A stretch of 5,747 nt of DNA, from assembly GCA_903847495.1 (NCBI GenBank), contig CAINDT010000090.1, positions 1-5,747 on the forward strand. Reading direction: 5' to 3'. The notes under the pieces were generated by a model. That model made no database searches. It saw only the letters and a list, made by a program, of their open reading frames with translations, and was not told the DNA's origin. Below are positions 5,457 through 5,747 of the stretch, piece by piece. This DNA is from an uncultured Actinomycetes bacterium. GTDB taxonomy: Bacteria > Actinomycetota > Thermoleophilia > Gaiellales > F1-60-MAGs149. The position numbers and the translations under genes were made by a program. The first letter of the stretch is position 1. Each line of letters starts with the position of its first letter.

Positions 5457-5477
5457 GGCGTCCCCCGGGGATGCGCC
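5457..5477 (+). other. hairpin in the probable 5' leader of the helicase gene
   Basis: GGCG-TCCCC (5457-5465) pairs with GGGGA-TG-CGCC (5467-5477), leaving a two-base bulge and a minimal loop. It lies about 47 nt before the ATG and does not cover the ribosome binding site. It could be a leader structure acted on by the helicase itself, but the region is GC-rich and chance pairing is possible. Confidence 0.3.
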
Positions 5478-5523
5478 CGCTCTGGAATCCACTCGAGCGC
5501 GCGAACTGCTCGATAGGAGTTCC

Positions 5524-5747
5524 ATGACCACCTCGTTCACCGATCTCGGTGTGCCTGCTGACCTTGCGGCCGTACTGGCGCGCAAGGGCATCGAGGCCCC
5601 GTTCCCGATCCAGGAATACACCATCCCCGACGCCCTCCAGGGCCTCGACGTCACCGGCCGTGCCCCCACGGGCTCGGGCAAGACCATCGCCTTCGGCCTC
5701 GCCGTCGCCGCGCAGGTCAAGCCCGCCAAGCCGAAGCGCCCGACCGC
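5524..5747 (+). CDS. DEAD-box ATP-dependent RNA helicase, N-terminus (runs off the right edge)
   Basis: Only the first 74 codons are in the window. DEAD-box helicases unwind short RNA duplexes with ATP in ribosome assembly, RNA decay and cold adaptation. Seen: the Q motif region, with F5 upstream, GIEAPFPIQ (22-30) and the adenine-reading Q30, then motif I APTGSGKT (47-54), the Walker A loop. The spacing from F5 to Q30 is right for the family. The ATG at 5524 is set by AGGAG at 5515-5519, four bases upstream, and by the Q-motif phenylalanine lying at the usual distance from the N-terminus. The gene is divergent from the cystathionine-type gene and is probably unrelated to the amine cluster. 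RhlE- versus DeaD-type cannot be told without the rest. Confidence 0.95.
   Translation, partial: MTTSFTDLGVPADLAAVLARKGIEAPFPIQEYTIPDALQGLDVTGRAPTGSGKTIAFGLAVAAQVKPAKPKRPT

Noticed and set aside
5127..5729. 200-codon open frame on the minus strand across the divergent region
   Set aside because: It overlaps the helicase start antisense and the cystathionine-type gene in another frame, and it crosses the inverted repeat; no domain is visible.

Overview
This 5.7 kb window is GC-rich DNA packed with genes. It most likely comes from a high-GC actinobacterium; Thermoleophilia-type lineages are a guess, and another high-GC phylum cannot be excluded from the sequence alone. Five genes read leftward on the minus strand. 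One gene starts rightward at the right edge.

In the direction of leftward transcription the order is as follows. First comes a PLP enzyme of the cystathionine gamma-synthase/gamma-lyase family (5311-4205). It is followed 13 bp later by a small protein with two CxxC pairs and a DUF2325-like C-terminal domain (4191-3562). Next are two tandem, roughly two-thirds identical FAD amine oxidases (3505-2222 and 2118-838). Last is a class III PLP aminotransferase (749 to beyond the left edge). On the right, divergently transcribed, is the N-terminus of a DEAD-box RNA helicase (5524 to beyond the edge).

The two amine oxidases resemble the nicotine oxidoreductase (NicA2) / pseudooxynicotine amine oxidase branch of the flavin monoamine oxidase family. 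With the aminotransferase they suggest a module for oxidative and transaminative breakdown of amines. The substrate cannot be read from the sequence. The duplication that made the oxidase pair also copied the promoter, the leader and the 3' tail of the upstream small gene: each copy has -35/-10-like hexamers at identical spacing (17 bp) and identical distance (37 nt) from the ATG. The aminotransferase has its own control region. This holds a near-perfect 24-bp dyad over the predicted -35 box and three GGTCT units spaced exactly 11 bp apart, inside which lies a good match to the actinobacterial GlnR box.

The 212-bp divergent region (5312-5523) holds a possible leaderless -10 element for the cystathionine-type gene, a 47-bp near-perfect inverted repeat with a GGGGTCAGACCCC core, a 12-bp palindrome, an extended -10 candidate, and a hairpin in the probable leader of the helicase gene. 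There are no tRNA, rRNA, CRISPR or transposase genes.
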